DNA from: Paenibacillus jilunlii
GTDB taxonomy: Bacteria; Bacillota; Bacilli; Paenibacillales; Paenibacillaceae
DNA length: 64,000 nucleotides
Reading direction: 5' to 3'
NCBI RefSeq assembly: GCF_900102965.1
Contig: NZ_FNGM01000001.1
Location: 602,053-666,052, forward strand
This document shows, in pieces, positions 1 to 7,829 of the stretch. The first letter of the stretch is position 1, and each line of letters begins with the position of its first letter. Position numbers and translations under genes: made by a program. A model generated the notes under the pieces. It did no database searches and was not told the DNA's origin. It worked only from the letters and a program-made list of their open reading frames with translations.

Positions 1-412
1 GATAGAGGATAATGGATATTTTGGCCAGCTCCGTGGGCTGAATGCCGAGGCCTCCGATGTTGAGCCAGCTTTTGGCACCGTTGATTCTCTCCGCGAAGGC
101 CACAAACAGCAGCAGAACCAGCGTGATCATAAAGATTGGGGCATACCATTTCTTAAAATTACTGTAGTGGATATTCATCGTCACGAACATCACTACACTT
201 CCCAATACTACCCAGATGATCTGGCGTTTGACAAAATAAAAGGGATCATTTCCAAACTTCTCACTGGCCAGCGTCAGGCTGGAGCTGGAGCTGAAGACCA
301 TGATCAATCCGAAGCCGACGAGCAGGAGAGTCAGAATAAGCAGCTGAAAATCGGGCGTTCCTCTTTTGGGCAGGCTGACATTTTTTTTCGTCGTTCCCTT
401 TACACTGCTCAA
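1..412 (-). CDS. ftsW: FtsW-type SEDS peptidoglycan polymerase, 5' part only (runs off left edge)
   Basis: About 137 N-terminal codons are visible before the window edge. SEDS proteins of the FtsW/SpoVE/RodA family polymerise lipid II glycan strands in the membrane together with a class B PBP. The translation shows a short basic N-terminus, a TPDFQ lead into a first membrane segment (LLILTLLLVGFGLIMVFSSSS would be its span), two further hydrophobic segments, then the family signature around GAKSWLNIGG and QPTELAKI. The first helix ending in VFSSSS fits FtsW/SpoVE better than RodA. The in-frame start is a TTG that overlaps the TGA of the upstream YugN-like gene (TTGA), so the pair is probably translationally coupled; the ATG at 381 is out of frame. 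Whether it is the division FtsW or a SpoVE-like paralogue cannot be settled from a third of the protein. Confidence 0.83.
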   Translation of the reverse strand, partial: MSSVKGTTKKNVSLPKRGTPDFQLLILTLLLVGFGLIMVFSSSSSLTLASEKFGNDPFYFVKRQIIWVVLGSVVMFVTMNIHYSNFKKWYAPIFMITLVLLLFVAFAERINGAKSWLNIGGLGIQPTELAKISIILY

Positions 413-756
413 GCCCCCAGCAGCGCCTTCAGTTCAAGGATATGCTTCGCGGCATCATCCAGAACAGGCTTAGGGACGGGAGATTCATACTCCAGGCCAT
501 GGGGAAAGGTGGCTTTGCCCAAGTAGACGGCTTCAATCGCCAGCACGGCGTCGGACTTCTCCAGCTTACCCTCGACAGCACGCGTGTTGATCCGCAAAAA
601 GTATTCTCCGCCGTTCTGCCTGTCCTCGATCTTGCAGTCATAGGTGGCCCGGTAGTATTCCCACTGCCAGCGGATGAATCCGGCTTTGGCCGCGCTTTCG
701 TCCAGATAGAGAAGGTCGCTTGTCAATCCAACGAGGCCCGTGTTCTCAAATATCAT
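409..756 (-). CDS. YugN-like family protein
   Basis: A 115-residue soluble protein resembling the YugN-like family of Bacillales, whose function is unknown. Visible traits are the N-terminus MIFENTGLVGLTSDL, a WQWEYY aromatic stretch near residue 30, and a region rich in charged beta-like segments ending in KALLGA; there is no signal peptide or membrane segment. A longer frame extends upstream to 852, but the ATG at 756 follows AAGGGGG by about 11 bases and matches where family members begin, so I use it. It is the first gene of a leftward pair with ftsW. Bases 757-940 separate it from a divergent amidohydrolase and should hold both promoters; a TACAAT box near 894 is suggestive for the rightward one but has no good -35 element. 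Confidence 0.75.
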   Translation of the reverse strand: MIFENTGLVGLTSDLLYLDESAAKAGFIRWQWEYYRATYDCKIEDRQNGGEYFLRINTRAVEGKLEKSDAVLAIEAVYLGKATFPHGLEYESPVPKPVLDDAAKHILELKALLGA

Positions 757-940
757 AGCGCACATATCCCCCTTATGAAGTATAATGATAAATTCATGCC
801 AATTATTATAGATGTTCCTTTTCATGATAGTATGTTTCCCCGGGTTGTGCAAGGCGTGCCGGACCTGTTGGTACCCTCTTTTTTGTGTTTCTGCTACAAT
901 AATAGAAATATAGCCTTTAGGGCTGAATGGTGGAGATTAT

Positions 941-2110
941 ATGGAGAGGCTGGCACTGGAACAGCTGCTGCCGGATATGGTGAAATGGCGCAGACATCTG
1001 CACCGTCATCCGGAGCTGTCTTATCAGGAGAGAGAGACCTCGGCGTTTGTTGCCGCGAGGCTAATAGAATTCCGGATTGAAGTCGTGAGAAGCAAGGCTG
1101 GTTACGGGCTGACCGGGATCTTGAGAGGAAAAACGCCGGGCAAAACCGTTGTTCTGCGCGCGGACATGGATGCGCTGGCTATTACGGAGGAGAACGGCCG
1201 GGAGTATGCCTCGCAAAATCACGGAGTTATGCATGCCTGCGGCCACGACGGGCATACCTCCATGCTGCTTGCCGCCGCTGCCTATTACAGCAGCCGCAGG
1301 GAAGAGCTCCAGGGCGAGCTGCGTTTCCTGTTCCAGCCTGCGGAAGAGATCTGTCCCGGCGGAGCGCTGGGGATGATCGCTGAAGGGGTGCTGGAGGGAG
1401 CTGACGCAGTATACGGCCTGCATTTGTGGACGCCGCTGCCGGTCGGACAGGTAGCCAGCGCACCGGGGCCGCTGATGGCCTCCGCGGATGAATTTTTCAT
1501 CGACATCACCGGTAAAGGCGGACATGCCGGTACCCCGCACCGCACGGTTGACAGTATCGTGGCCGCCGCCGCGCTTGTGACCCAGCTGCAGAGCATAGTC
1601 AGCCGTTCGGTGGACCCGCTGCGCCCTGCAGTCGTAAGTGTGGGAACGATTCAGGGCGGGACCGCCCAGAACATCGTTGCGGAGCGCTGCCGGATCACCG
1701 GCACGGTGCGCGCGTTTGACGAGGAGACCCGTTATCTCATCCGCCAGAGAATTGAAGAGATGGCCGCTTCTGTAGCGTCATCGTACGGTGCTGAAGCCAA
1801 GCTCGATTACTTGATGGGTTATCCGCCGCTGGTGAATGACGAAGCGGAATTCAACCGCTTTTTCCGCGTGGCGCCGGCTGCGCTTGGAGACGGAGTCCGC
1901 GTGGAACGGATGGAGAAGATCATGCCGGCAGAGGATTTTTCCTATTATGTGAAGGAAATCCCCGGCTGCTTCATCTTTGTGGGAGCGGGCAACCCGGATA
2001 AAGAAGCGGTGTATCCGCATCACCACAGCAAATTCGATTTTGACGAGGATGCTCTGCTGCATGGGGCGAAGGTGCTGGTGGCGATGGCGGATTCCTGCCT
2101 GAATGAATAA
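941..2110 (+). CDS. M20-family amidohydrolase (N-acyl-amino-acid / hippurate hydrolase type)
   Basis: A 389-residue cytosolic metallopeptidase-like enzyme of the M20D subfamily, which hydrolyses N-acylated amino acids or related amides with two divalent metals. Residues seen that fit the metal and catalytic set are D75-M-D77, C100-G-H102-D, the tandem E135/E136, H161 and a late HHH near residue 359. A dimerisation lid domain should lie between about 180 and 295 (start of GKGGHAGTPHR). The length is usual for the family. The start follows GGAGATT closely. It stands alone between the leftward YugN gene and the CBS gene. The exact substrate cannot be told from sequence; N-acetyl-diaminopimelate deacetylase (DapL-like) is an alternative within the same fold. 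Confidence 0.88.
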   Translation: MERLALEQLLPDMVKWRRHLHRHPELSYQERETSAFVAARLIEFRIEVVRSKAGYGLTGILRGKTPGKTVVLRADMDALAITEENGREYASQNHGVMHACGHDGHTSMLLAAAAYYSSRREELQGELRFLFQPAEEICPGGALGMIAEGVLEGADAVYGLHLWTPLPVGQVASAPGPLMASADEFFIDITGKGGHAGTPHRTVDSIVAAAALVTQLQSIVSRSVDPLRPAVVSVGTIQGGTAQNIVAERCRITGTVRAFDEETRYLIRQRIEEMAASVASSYGAEAKLDYLMGYPPLVNDEAEFNRFFRVAPAALGDGVRVERMEKIMPAEDFSYYVKEIPGCFIFVGAGNPDKEAVYPHHHSKFDFDEDALLHGAKVLVAMADSCLNE

Positions 2111-2189
2111 TTAGCCGCCCGTATATTTTAACGGTTCAAGGGGAACCTACTTCCGTAGAACATGGAAAACATGACAGGAGGGTTCAATC

Positions 2190-2618
2190 TTGAAGACAGT
2201 CAAAGAAGTAATGACGGCGCAGCCTGTGTGCGTCACCTTACAGGATAATCTCTATGAGGTAGCCGTGAAAATGAGAGATGCGGATACCGGCGTTATTCCG
2301 GTGGTAGAAGCTGACGGGGAAACCTTGATCGGTATTATTACGGACCGGGACTTGGTGATCCGGGGTTATGCAGAGAAGCATTCCGGCTCGACTGCGGTGG
2401 AAACGGTCATGACCAAAGGAATTACTGCCGTTTCCGAATCCACTTCGGTGGATGAAGCGGCCGAACTGATGGCCTCCAGGCAGATCCGGCGCATACCGGT
2501 GGTCAACGGAAAAAAACTGATCGGGATCGTGTCGCTGGGTGATTTGGCCGTAAAGAATATTTTTGCTGATGAAGCAGCAGAAGCTTTGACTGACATTTCT
2601 CAGCAGCATCTGCATTAG
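2190..2618 (+). CDS. CBS-domain pair protein
   Basis: A 142-residue protein made almost wholly of two CBS domains (about residues 8-62 and 73-127), resembling B. subtilis YhcV-type proteins. CBS pairs bind adenosine nucleotides and act as energy or redox sensors for partner proteins. The motifs GIITDRDL and GIVSLGDL mark the ends of the two repeats. There is no attached enzymatic domain, so it probably works in trans on an unknown partner. The start is TTG, placed by AGGAGGG about 8 bases upstream. It lies 79 bases after the amidohydrolase and is followed by a likely terminator, so it may be its own unit or the last gene of a two-gene unit. Confidence 0.88.
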   Translation: MKTVKEVMTAQPVCVTLQDNLYEVAVKMRDADTGVIPVVEADGETLIGIITDRDLVIRGYAEKHSGSTAVETVMTKGITAVSESTSVDEAAELMASRQIRRIPVVNGKKLIGIVSLGDLAVKNIFADEAAEALTDISQQHLH

Positions 2619-2637
2619 TAATAGAAGCAAGGGGGAA

Positions 2638-2672
2638 GCTCATGTCCGTTATCGCGGAGGTGGGCTTTTTCC
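2638..2672 (+). terminator. Probable intrinsic terminator after CBS gene
   Basis: AAGCTCAT pairs with GTGGGCTT (two G-U pairs) and is followed by five T residues. The stem is imperfect, so strength is uncertain. Confidence 0.5.
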
Positions 2673-2748
2673 GCTATGCACAGGTTTCAGAGATACATAG
2701 TCCCGGACGGTCTGGACCATAAAGCATAAAGTATTGGAGGGTTTGTTG

Positions 2749-4452
2749 ATGAACGGAAACGGAAAAGGAGCATGTATCATCCGTAAAGACCGGACGATCC
2801 TGCTGGAATGCGGACACCCCGGCTTTGAGGCGGCCCGGACGGCTCTGGCTGACTTTGCCGAACTGGTGAAAAGCCCTCCTGCCTACCACACTTACCGGAT
2901 AACCCATCTATCACTCTGGAACGCAGCTGCTGCAGGCAAAACAGTGGACGAGATCCTGACCGTATTGAGCTTACTCTCGCGCTGTGGTATACCCGCCGGT
3001 CTTGAGGAGGAGGTCAGACAGCTTGTCTCACGTTACGGAAGACTGGAGCTGCATTCCGGGGCCGGCGGTTCGCTGATGGTCCTGCGTGCCGATAACCCGG
3101 TGCTGCTCGACGAATTGGCAGAGCAGGCTGCTGTACAGGAGCTGGGTCTGAAAAGAACAGCTCCCCTGGAATGCCAGTGTCCGTCTGAACAACGGGGCTT
3201 GCTGAAGCAGGAGCTGACTAGGCTGGGGTTCCCGGTCCTCGATTATGCGGGCTACCGGGACGGGCAGGCGCTGAACGTGCCTTGGAAGAAGGCTGCCGGA
3301 AGCGGAGCGGTATCCGGAGAGTTCGTTGGCCTAAGAGACTATCAGGAGGAAGCCGTCCGCAGATTTGGGGGAATCGGCGGCAGCGGAGGAAGCGGTGTCG
3401 TGGTCCTGCCCTGCGGGGCGGGCAAAACACTTGTGGGTCTGGCGGTGCTGGAGAGCCTGCAGTGCGAGACGCTGATCCTCACGTCGAATGCCACATCGGT
3501 TGCACAATGGAGGGCAGAACTGCTGAAAAGGACCGGGCTGGATGAAGAAGCTGTAGGAGAATACAGCGGAGTGAAGAGGGAGGTCCGCCCGATAACGGTG
3601 GCTACCTATCAGATTTTGACGCACCGGCGCTCCAAGGGAGGCCCCTTTGGTCATATGAATCTGTTCAATGAACGGAACTGGGGGCTAATTATTTACGACG
3701 AGGTGCATTTGCTTCCGGCTCCGGTGTTCCGAGCCACTGCAGATATTCAAGCCACCCGGCGTCTCGGGTTGACGGCTACGCTGGTTAGAGAGGACGGGCG
3801 GGAAGATGACGTATTCTCGCTAATCGGCCCCAAATGCTATGAACTGCCCTGGAAGGCGCTGGAAAAGCAAGGCTGGATTGCGGCAGTCGACTGCATCGAG
3901 GTCGTTGTGCCCATGGGCACCGAAACCAGGCACCGGTATATGTATGCCGGAGGAAAAGAGCAGTTCCGGATTGCTGCAGGCAATCCGGCCAAGGCTGGGG
4001 CCGCGGCAAGGATCATAGCAGCCCACCCGGGGGCGGCGGTTCTGGTCATCGGACAATATCTGGACCAGCTGGAGCAGTTGGCGGCAAGCCTGGGGGCGCC
4101 GCTGATTACGGGCAAGACCTCCCAGCAGGAGCGAAGCGAGCTGTATGCTGCTTTTAACGAAGGGACAATACGGCTGCTTGTGGTATCCAAGGTAGCAAAC
4201 TTTGCCGTAAATCTGCCGGATGCTTCTGTAGCTATCGAGGTGTCCGGTGCTTACGGTTCACGGCAAGAGGAGGCCCAGCGTCTGGGACGTATCCTCCGGC
4301 CGAAGCCGGGCGAGAACAAGGCCTACTTCTATACTCTGGTGTCCGGTGACAGCAGGGAGCAGGATTTCGCTCTGCGCCGCCGTCTGTTTCTGACCGAGCA
4401 GGGCTATGAGTATGCCGTACAGACCGTCGAACCGGAGGAGGTGAGCCTATGA
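2749..4452 (+). CDS. XPB/Ssl2-type superfamily 2 DNA helicase
   Basis: A 567-residue SF2 helicase of the XPB (ERCC3) group. Around residues 60-190 there is an N-terminal region like the XPB damage-recognition domain. The helicase core follows: Walker A near residues 221-228 (PCGAGKT), DEVH box D317-H320, motif III TAT in RLGLTATL, and motif VI in EEAQRLGRILRPK. Eukaryotic and archaeal XPB open DNA for transcription or repair; bacterial copies are ATP-driven DNA translocases with poorly known roles. A frame is open from 2734, but its TTG lies in the GGAGGG ribosome binding site, so ATG 2749 is the better start. The gene overlaps the next one by ATGA, so the two products are probably made together. 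Confidence 0.88.
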   Translation: MNGNGKGACIIRKDRTILLECGHPGFEAARTALADFAELVKSPPAYHTYRITHLSLWNAAAAGKTVDEILTVLSLLSRCGIPAGLEEEVRQLVSRYGRLELHSGAGGSLMVLRADNPVLLDELAEQAAVQELGLKRTAPLECQCPSEQRGLLKQELTRLGFPVLDYAGYRDGQALNVPWKKAAGSGAVSGEFVGLRDYQEEAVRRFGGIGGSGGSGVVVLPCGAGKTLVGLAVLESLQCETLILTSNATSVAQWRAELLKRTGLDEEAVGEYSGVKREVRPITVATYQILTHRRSKGGPFGHMNLFNERNWGLIIYDEVHLLPAPVFRATADIQATRRLGLTATLVREDGREDDVFSLIGPKCYELPWKALEKQGWIAAVDCIEVVVPMGTETRHRYMYAGGKEQFRIAAGNPAKAGAAARIIAAHPGAAVLVIGQYLDQLEQLAASLGAPLITGKTSQQERSELYAAFNEGTIRLLVVSKVANFAVNLPDASVAIEVSGAYGSRQEEAQRLGRILRPKPGENKAYFYTLVSGDSREQDFALRRRLFLTEQGYEYAVQTVEPEEVSL

Positions 4453-6407
4453 ATGGCTTAACGCCGGAAGCGCTGCTGGTGCTGCAAAAGATCATCGGGG
4501 CCTGCGCCGCCAGGCCTTTTACTGAAGCACAGGCTGAGCAGCTCTGTCCGGCAGCGCTCTGCCGGGCAGAGCTGCAGCTGGCACTGCTGGAGCTGCGGGA
4601 GGCCGGACTGCTGGAGCTCCGGCAGAAATTGTGGGGCGAGAGGCTGTATCAAATTTCCGAGAGACATTTGCCTTTACTTCAGCGCATGTTGTTCCCGCGT
4701 GTATCTGTACAGGCCGTAAAGGTGAATAAAATGGTCGTAGAAGCGGGACCTGAGCTGTCTGGGGAGTTGTTTCGGGCCTTGGCCTTCATTGCTGAAGAAG
4801 GGCTGCCCCTAACGGCAAAAGGGGCGATCCACAAAAAAAACATCAACCGGCTGGCCGCCAGCCTTACGCTGCCGGAGGAACATTTAAAAGGACTGTTCCC
4901 GGCAGCCCAGCAGGAGGTGTACCCGTTCCCGCTGCCAGTGATGGTGATACTCGATCTGCTGCTGTGCCTGGGACTCGTCCGCCGGGAGGATTCCGCATAT
5001 CTGCTGGTAACACAGGTGCTGGAAAGCTGGCTGCAGCTCTCCGGGAAACAGATGTCAAGCCTGCTCTACGGATTGGTGCTGAGCCGTTACGGCCAGCCCG
5101 ACCCTGCCGGGCAGCACTTCCGCTATATGGTCTCCTCAGCCGATTATCCATCCGGAAGGTGGTTTGCCCTTCCGGATATCCTTGAATGGATGCTGGAAGC
5201 GGGGCTGGTCCAAGAAGAAGCCGCTGCAACGCTGGAGGCTTCTGCCCGGACATGGCTTACTGGGCTGGCCGGGTTCGGCTGGTGTGAGCTGGGGAGTACG
5301 GAAGACGGAGCAGTTTGCTTCCGCTGGACAGCGGCCCGGCCGCAGCTTCCTCTTGACGAGGCGGCTGCGTTCTTAAGACGGAGTTTAGAGGTACAGGAAC
5401 CGGAAGGTGTAACAGAAGGAAGCGTTGATCAGCAGGAGGATCTGCCGCAGCAAGATGAAACACGGCCAGCTTCTGACTCCCCCGGGTTCATTGTCCAGCC
5501 GGATTTCGAGGTGCTGGTCCCTGCGGAGTGTCCTTACAGCCACCGCTGGCTGCTCGCGGGGTGTGCAGAGCTTCTGCATAGCGACGACCTGTGGAGCTAC
5601 CGGCTGACCCGGGAGAAGCTGGAATCTGCAGCTGAGCTAGGTATGTCTCCGGGAACTGTAATTTCGTGGCTTGCGGACCATGCCCAGGGCGGACTGCCGG
5701 CTCAGGTGGAGCTGTCTCTAAGGCAGTGGAGCAAAGGTATAGGAAGAACGGAACTGGCTGTGGTTATCTTGCTGGCCTGCCGGTCTGAGGCGGACGGTAA
5801 TGATATTGCCGCCCATCCCCGGCTGTCGGGGATGCTTGCCCGTATCGGACCGCTGCATTTCATCGTCCGCAGTGAAGACGTGGAGGCCGTGCGCAAGGAG
5901 CTGGAAGCAGCCGGATTGGCTCCCCCCAAGAGGATTGCAGGTCAGGAAGCACAGCCAGGCAGTCGTTGGCCGCTGCTTAACGGAAGCCAGACGGAGGATT
6001 TCTCTGCCTATGCTCTGCCGGTTCATGGGCAGGAAAACGGGCTGTTTGCTTTTCCGCCAGTGCCGCCATTGATCCCTTTGAATCTCCATGCCGCCGAAGA
6101 AGCGGTGCTCTCCGGCCTTGCGGCTGTTCCGCAGATGTGGATCAAGCAGTGGCGGAAATATCACGTTACTACTGCCCAGAAGGTAATGGAACAGGCTTTG
6201 GAGTGGGGAGTGAAGGTCCGTTTGTCTATGGAAGGAGAGGCCTGTGATTTCATTCCTGCCGGAATCAGCCGCAATCCGTGGGAAGTGCAGGGCACACTGC
6301 TTCTGGCCAAGCCTGACCGTGTACAAGAGGTTCGGCTGAATGCGGCAGACTGGCAGGAAATGCAGCTCATGATTCCCAAAATGCGGAGAAATTCCTCTTC
6401 TGCTTAG
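4449..6407 (+). CDS. Helicase-associated protein, partner of XPB-like helicase
   Basis: A 652-residue protein whose central part (about 345-500, beginning FIVQPDFEVLVPAE) resembles the helicase-associated domain known as Helicase_C_3 / XPB-like. The N-terminal 130 residues look like winged-helix material, with the HKKNINRL stretch near residue 130. I see no Walker A and no nuclease motif, so it is unlikely to be an active helicase or a Bax1-type nuclease. The region about 320-345 is acidic and low complexity and probably a linker. The 4-base overlap with the XPB gene argues for a physical or functional pair, perhaps a loader or DNA-recognition subunit. Leucine-rich GC-rich codon use matches the neighbour. 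Function is inferred only from context. Confidence 0.72.
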   Translation: MNGLTPEALLVLQKIIGACAARPFTEAQAEQLCPAALCRAELQLALLELREAGLLELRQKLWGERLYQISERHLPLLQRMLFPRVSVQAVKVNKMVVEAGPELSGELFRALAFIAEEGLPLTAKGAIHKKNINRLAASLTLPEEHLKGLFPAAQQEVYPFPLPVMVILDLLLCLGLVRREDSAYLLVTQVLESWLQLSGKQMSSLLYGLVLSRYGQPDPAGQHFRYMVSSADYPSGRWFALPDILEWMLEAGLVQEEAAATLEASARTWLTGLAGFGWCELGSTEDGAVCFRWTAARPQLPLDEAAAFLRRSLEVQEPEGVTEGSVDQQEDLPQQDETRPASDSPGFIVQPDFEVLVPAECPYSHRWLLAGCAELLHSDDLWSYRLTREKLESAAELGMSPGTVISWLADHAQGGLPAQVELSLRQWSKGIGRTELAVVILLACRSEADGNDIAAHPRLSGMLARIGPLHFIVRSEDVEAVRKELEAAGLAPPKRIAGQEAQPGSRWPLLNGSQTEDFSAYALPVHGQENGLFAFPPVPPLIPLNLHAAEEAVLSGLAAVPQMWIKQWRKYHVTTAQKVMEQALEWGVKVRLSMEGEACDFIPAGISRNPWEVQGTLLLAKPDRVQEVRLNAADWQEMQLMIPKMRRNSSSA

Positions 6408-6480
6408 GCGGGAGGGTATGTTATGATAAGAGGGTCTACGATATGCGGTAGAATATTAACGCAGAAACGAGTTGAAGTTC

Positions 6481-6921
6481 ATGAGCGTAGCGGAATTAAA
6501 TACGGTTGATATGGCCGAAGTACTGACATACGCCTATGAATTAGGTGATATGATTAATCAATCCGCTGAAGTGTCGGATTACTTATACTGGAAAGGACGG
6601 GTTGACGCCAACCCTGACATCCAGGCCATGGTCAAACGGCTGCAGAGCAAAAAGGAGCTGTTTGAGGAGACAAAGCGGTTCGGACATTTTCATCCCAACT
6701 ATCATTCAGCTATGGATGAAGTGACCGCAGTCGAGCAGGAGCTTGAGCGCTTCGAGGAGGTTGTCCGCTTCAAGCAGGCGGAAAAAACCCTGGATGATAT
6801 GCTGCATTCGATGTCCGAAACGATTGCTTTTTCCGTATCGGACAGCATTAAGGTGCCAAGCAATGACCCGTCTCCCAAGGGCGGAGGATGCGGCAGCGGA
6901 GGCAAGTGCTCCTGCGGATAG
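6481..6921 (+). CDS. ylbF: YlbF/RicF, Y-complex (RicAFT) subunit
   Basis: A 146-residue alpha-helical protein of the YlbF family. In B. subtilis YlbF (RicF), YmcA (RicA) and YaaT (RicT) form a complex that binds [4Fe-4S] clusters, partners RNase Y in mRNA maturation and affects competence, sporulation and biofilm formation. The C-terminal tail is Gly/Cys-rich, with C137, C143 and C145 in the last ten residues, fitting cluster ligands. The body is predicted helical (about 10-115). An in-frame TTG at 6472 is an alternative start; neither start has a strong Shine-Dalgarno, and the ATG fits family N-termini (MSVAELNTVDM). ylbG follows after 39 bases, the usual order. Confidence 0.9.
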   Translation: MSVAELNTVDMAEVLTYAYELGDMINQSAEVSDYLYWKGRVDANPDIQAMVKRLQSKKELFEETKRFGHFHPNYHSAMDEVTAVEQELERFEEVVRFKQAEKTLDDMLHSMSETIAFSVSDSIKVPSNDPSPKGGGCGSGGKCSCG

Positions 6922-6960
6922 GCTTCTGATAAGGGCAAGAGAAAGAGAGGCGAAAAGCTG

Positions 6961-7224
6961 ATGTTTGCGGAACGGACAGGATATATTGTATGGGTAAGCG
7001 ATGTTAAGGCGGCACGCAATCTGGAGAAATACGGGACTTTGCATTATGTTTCCCGGAAGATGCATTACGCCGTCATGTATGTGAATGCGGAACGTGCCGA
7101 GGAAGTGATGAAGAACGTCCGCAGACTGTCTTACGTGCGCAAGATTGAAAGGTCTTACCGGAATGAGCTGAAGACGGAATACACCAGCAACGGACCGGAC
7201 AAGTCCCGTTATTATGGTTTGTAG
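6961..7224 (+). CDS. ylbG: YlbG, DUF2129 family protein
   Basis: An 87-residue protein of the YlbG/DUF2129 family, conserved beside ylbF in Bacillales and of unknown function. Visible are the N-terminal TGYIVWVSD strand, a KYGTLHYVSRKMHYAVMYVN region and a basic C-terminus (VRKIERSYRNELK). It is small and soluble, without cysteines. The start is an ATG 39 bases after ylbF, with GAGAGG upstream. It is probably co-transcribed with ylbF and ends at a clear terminator about 20 bases past the stop. Confidence 0.9.
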   Translation: MFAERTGYIVWVSDVKAARNLEKYGTLHYVSRKMHYAVMYVNAERAEEVMKNVRRLSYVRKIERSYRNELKTEYTSNGPDKSRYYGL

Positions 7225-7244
7225 ATTCTGTTCTTTGAAGATGA

Positions 7245-7274
7245 AGCAGGTGCCTTGCGGCATCTGCTTTTTTT
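7245..7274 (+). terminator. Intrinsic terminator after ylbFG
   Basis: AGCAGGTGCC and GGCATCTGCT form a 10-bp stem (one G-U) with a TTGC loop, followed by seven T. Confidence 0.88.
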
Positions 7275-7393
7275 GGTGTGGAGGAAGTTATACAACCCCC
7301 AAAGTGTGGATATCTTGTGAGTTTCAGAGGCGGTGGAGGGGGGCTGGACTTCAGCAGCGGAGTGAAGCGGACTGAGAAGCCTTTATTTTACTT

Positions 7394-7492
7394 TATTTTG
7401 CGGAAAAGTCTGCTTTTCGGGCGGATTCGGACTCAGCCGTTATATCGTTCGATGGAGCCTGAAATGGGAAGGGGAAGACAAATAGCGGAATC
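7394..7492 (+). repeat. Dispersed repeat family B, copy 1
   Basis: About 100 bases that align with 50355-50457. Shared anchors in order are TATTTTGC, GAAAA, CTTTTC, CGGACTCAG, a TTA-ATC-TTC stretch, AATGGG and AATAG-GG. About three quarters of the first 43 positions match, then weaker similarity with small indels. GAAAAG/CTTTTC can form a short hairpin. Both copies are intergenic and on the plus strand. No protein is coded. Confidence 0.6.
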
Positions 7493-7540
7493 TCTGGAAC
7501 TGGAATGCCATGTTAGAGCGGCGCAGGCCGGAATGAGCTG

Positions 7541-7635
7541 AATTAGTTAACCTTTTTCCACCTCATCTGCGGAGAACAGTGGGTTCAAGCAAATTAGCTG
7601 CCCTTTCTCCACTTAGAGTTGCCGTAGGATTCATA
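7541..7635 (+). repeat. Degenerate tandem pair (period 51), repeat family C
   Basis: Two diverged direct copies begin at 7541 and 7592. Both start AATTAG-T, continue CC-TTT-TCCAC and then diverge. Only the first ~20 positions are clearly alike. The pair abuts the repeat A copy at 7636. Confidence 0.45.
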
Positions 7636-7684
7636 AAAAGCGGGTACCCTGCCTATAAGGACGGCGCAGACGTTTCTATTTGGG
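7636..7684 (+). repeat. Dispersed palindromic repeat family A, copy 1 (degenerate)
   Basis: Carries the family A core in degraded form: GCGGGTACC, TAAGGACGGC, CGTTTCTATTTG. Compared with the copy at 31087, the inner stem CCGTCC/GGACGG and the outer GAAACGG/CCGTTTC pairing are both weakened. Same orientation as the other four copies. The core only is present, without the longer left part seen at 13319 and 44481. Confidence 0.6.
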
Positions 7685-7829
7685 CAAATATAGATGCTGA
7701 ATACTATAAAGTTTCAAAATTTGGTGAAATGCCGCCTGTTCTGCGCCTATTTTATCGCTGCTTAATACTTGCGCTATATGCTGGCAAGAGAGTGACAAAA
7801 TTCACGAGGAAAAGCAAACAGGTGACCAA
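7685..7829. other. Rest of the 7225-7829 intergenic zone
   Basis: Together with the terminator and three repeats this closes a 605-base stretch between ylbG and the EAL gene. The remainder is AT-richer than its surroundings and should hold the promoter of the EAL/GGDEF pair. Frames open at 7278-7541 and 7579-7833 lie over the repeats and are not convincing genes. Confidence 0.4.

Noticed and set aside
7278-7541. 87-codon frame between ylbG and the EAL gene
   Set aside because: Lies over repeat B, has unusual composition, starts directly behind a terminator, and shows no family resemblance.
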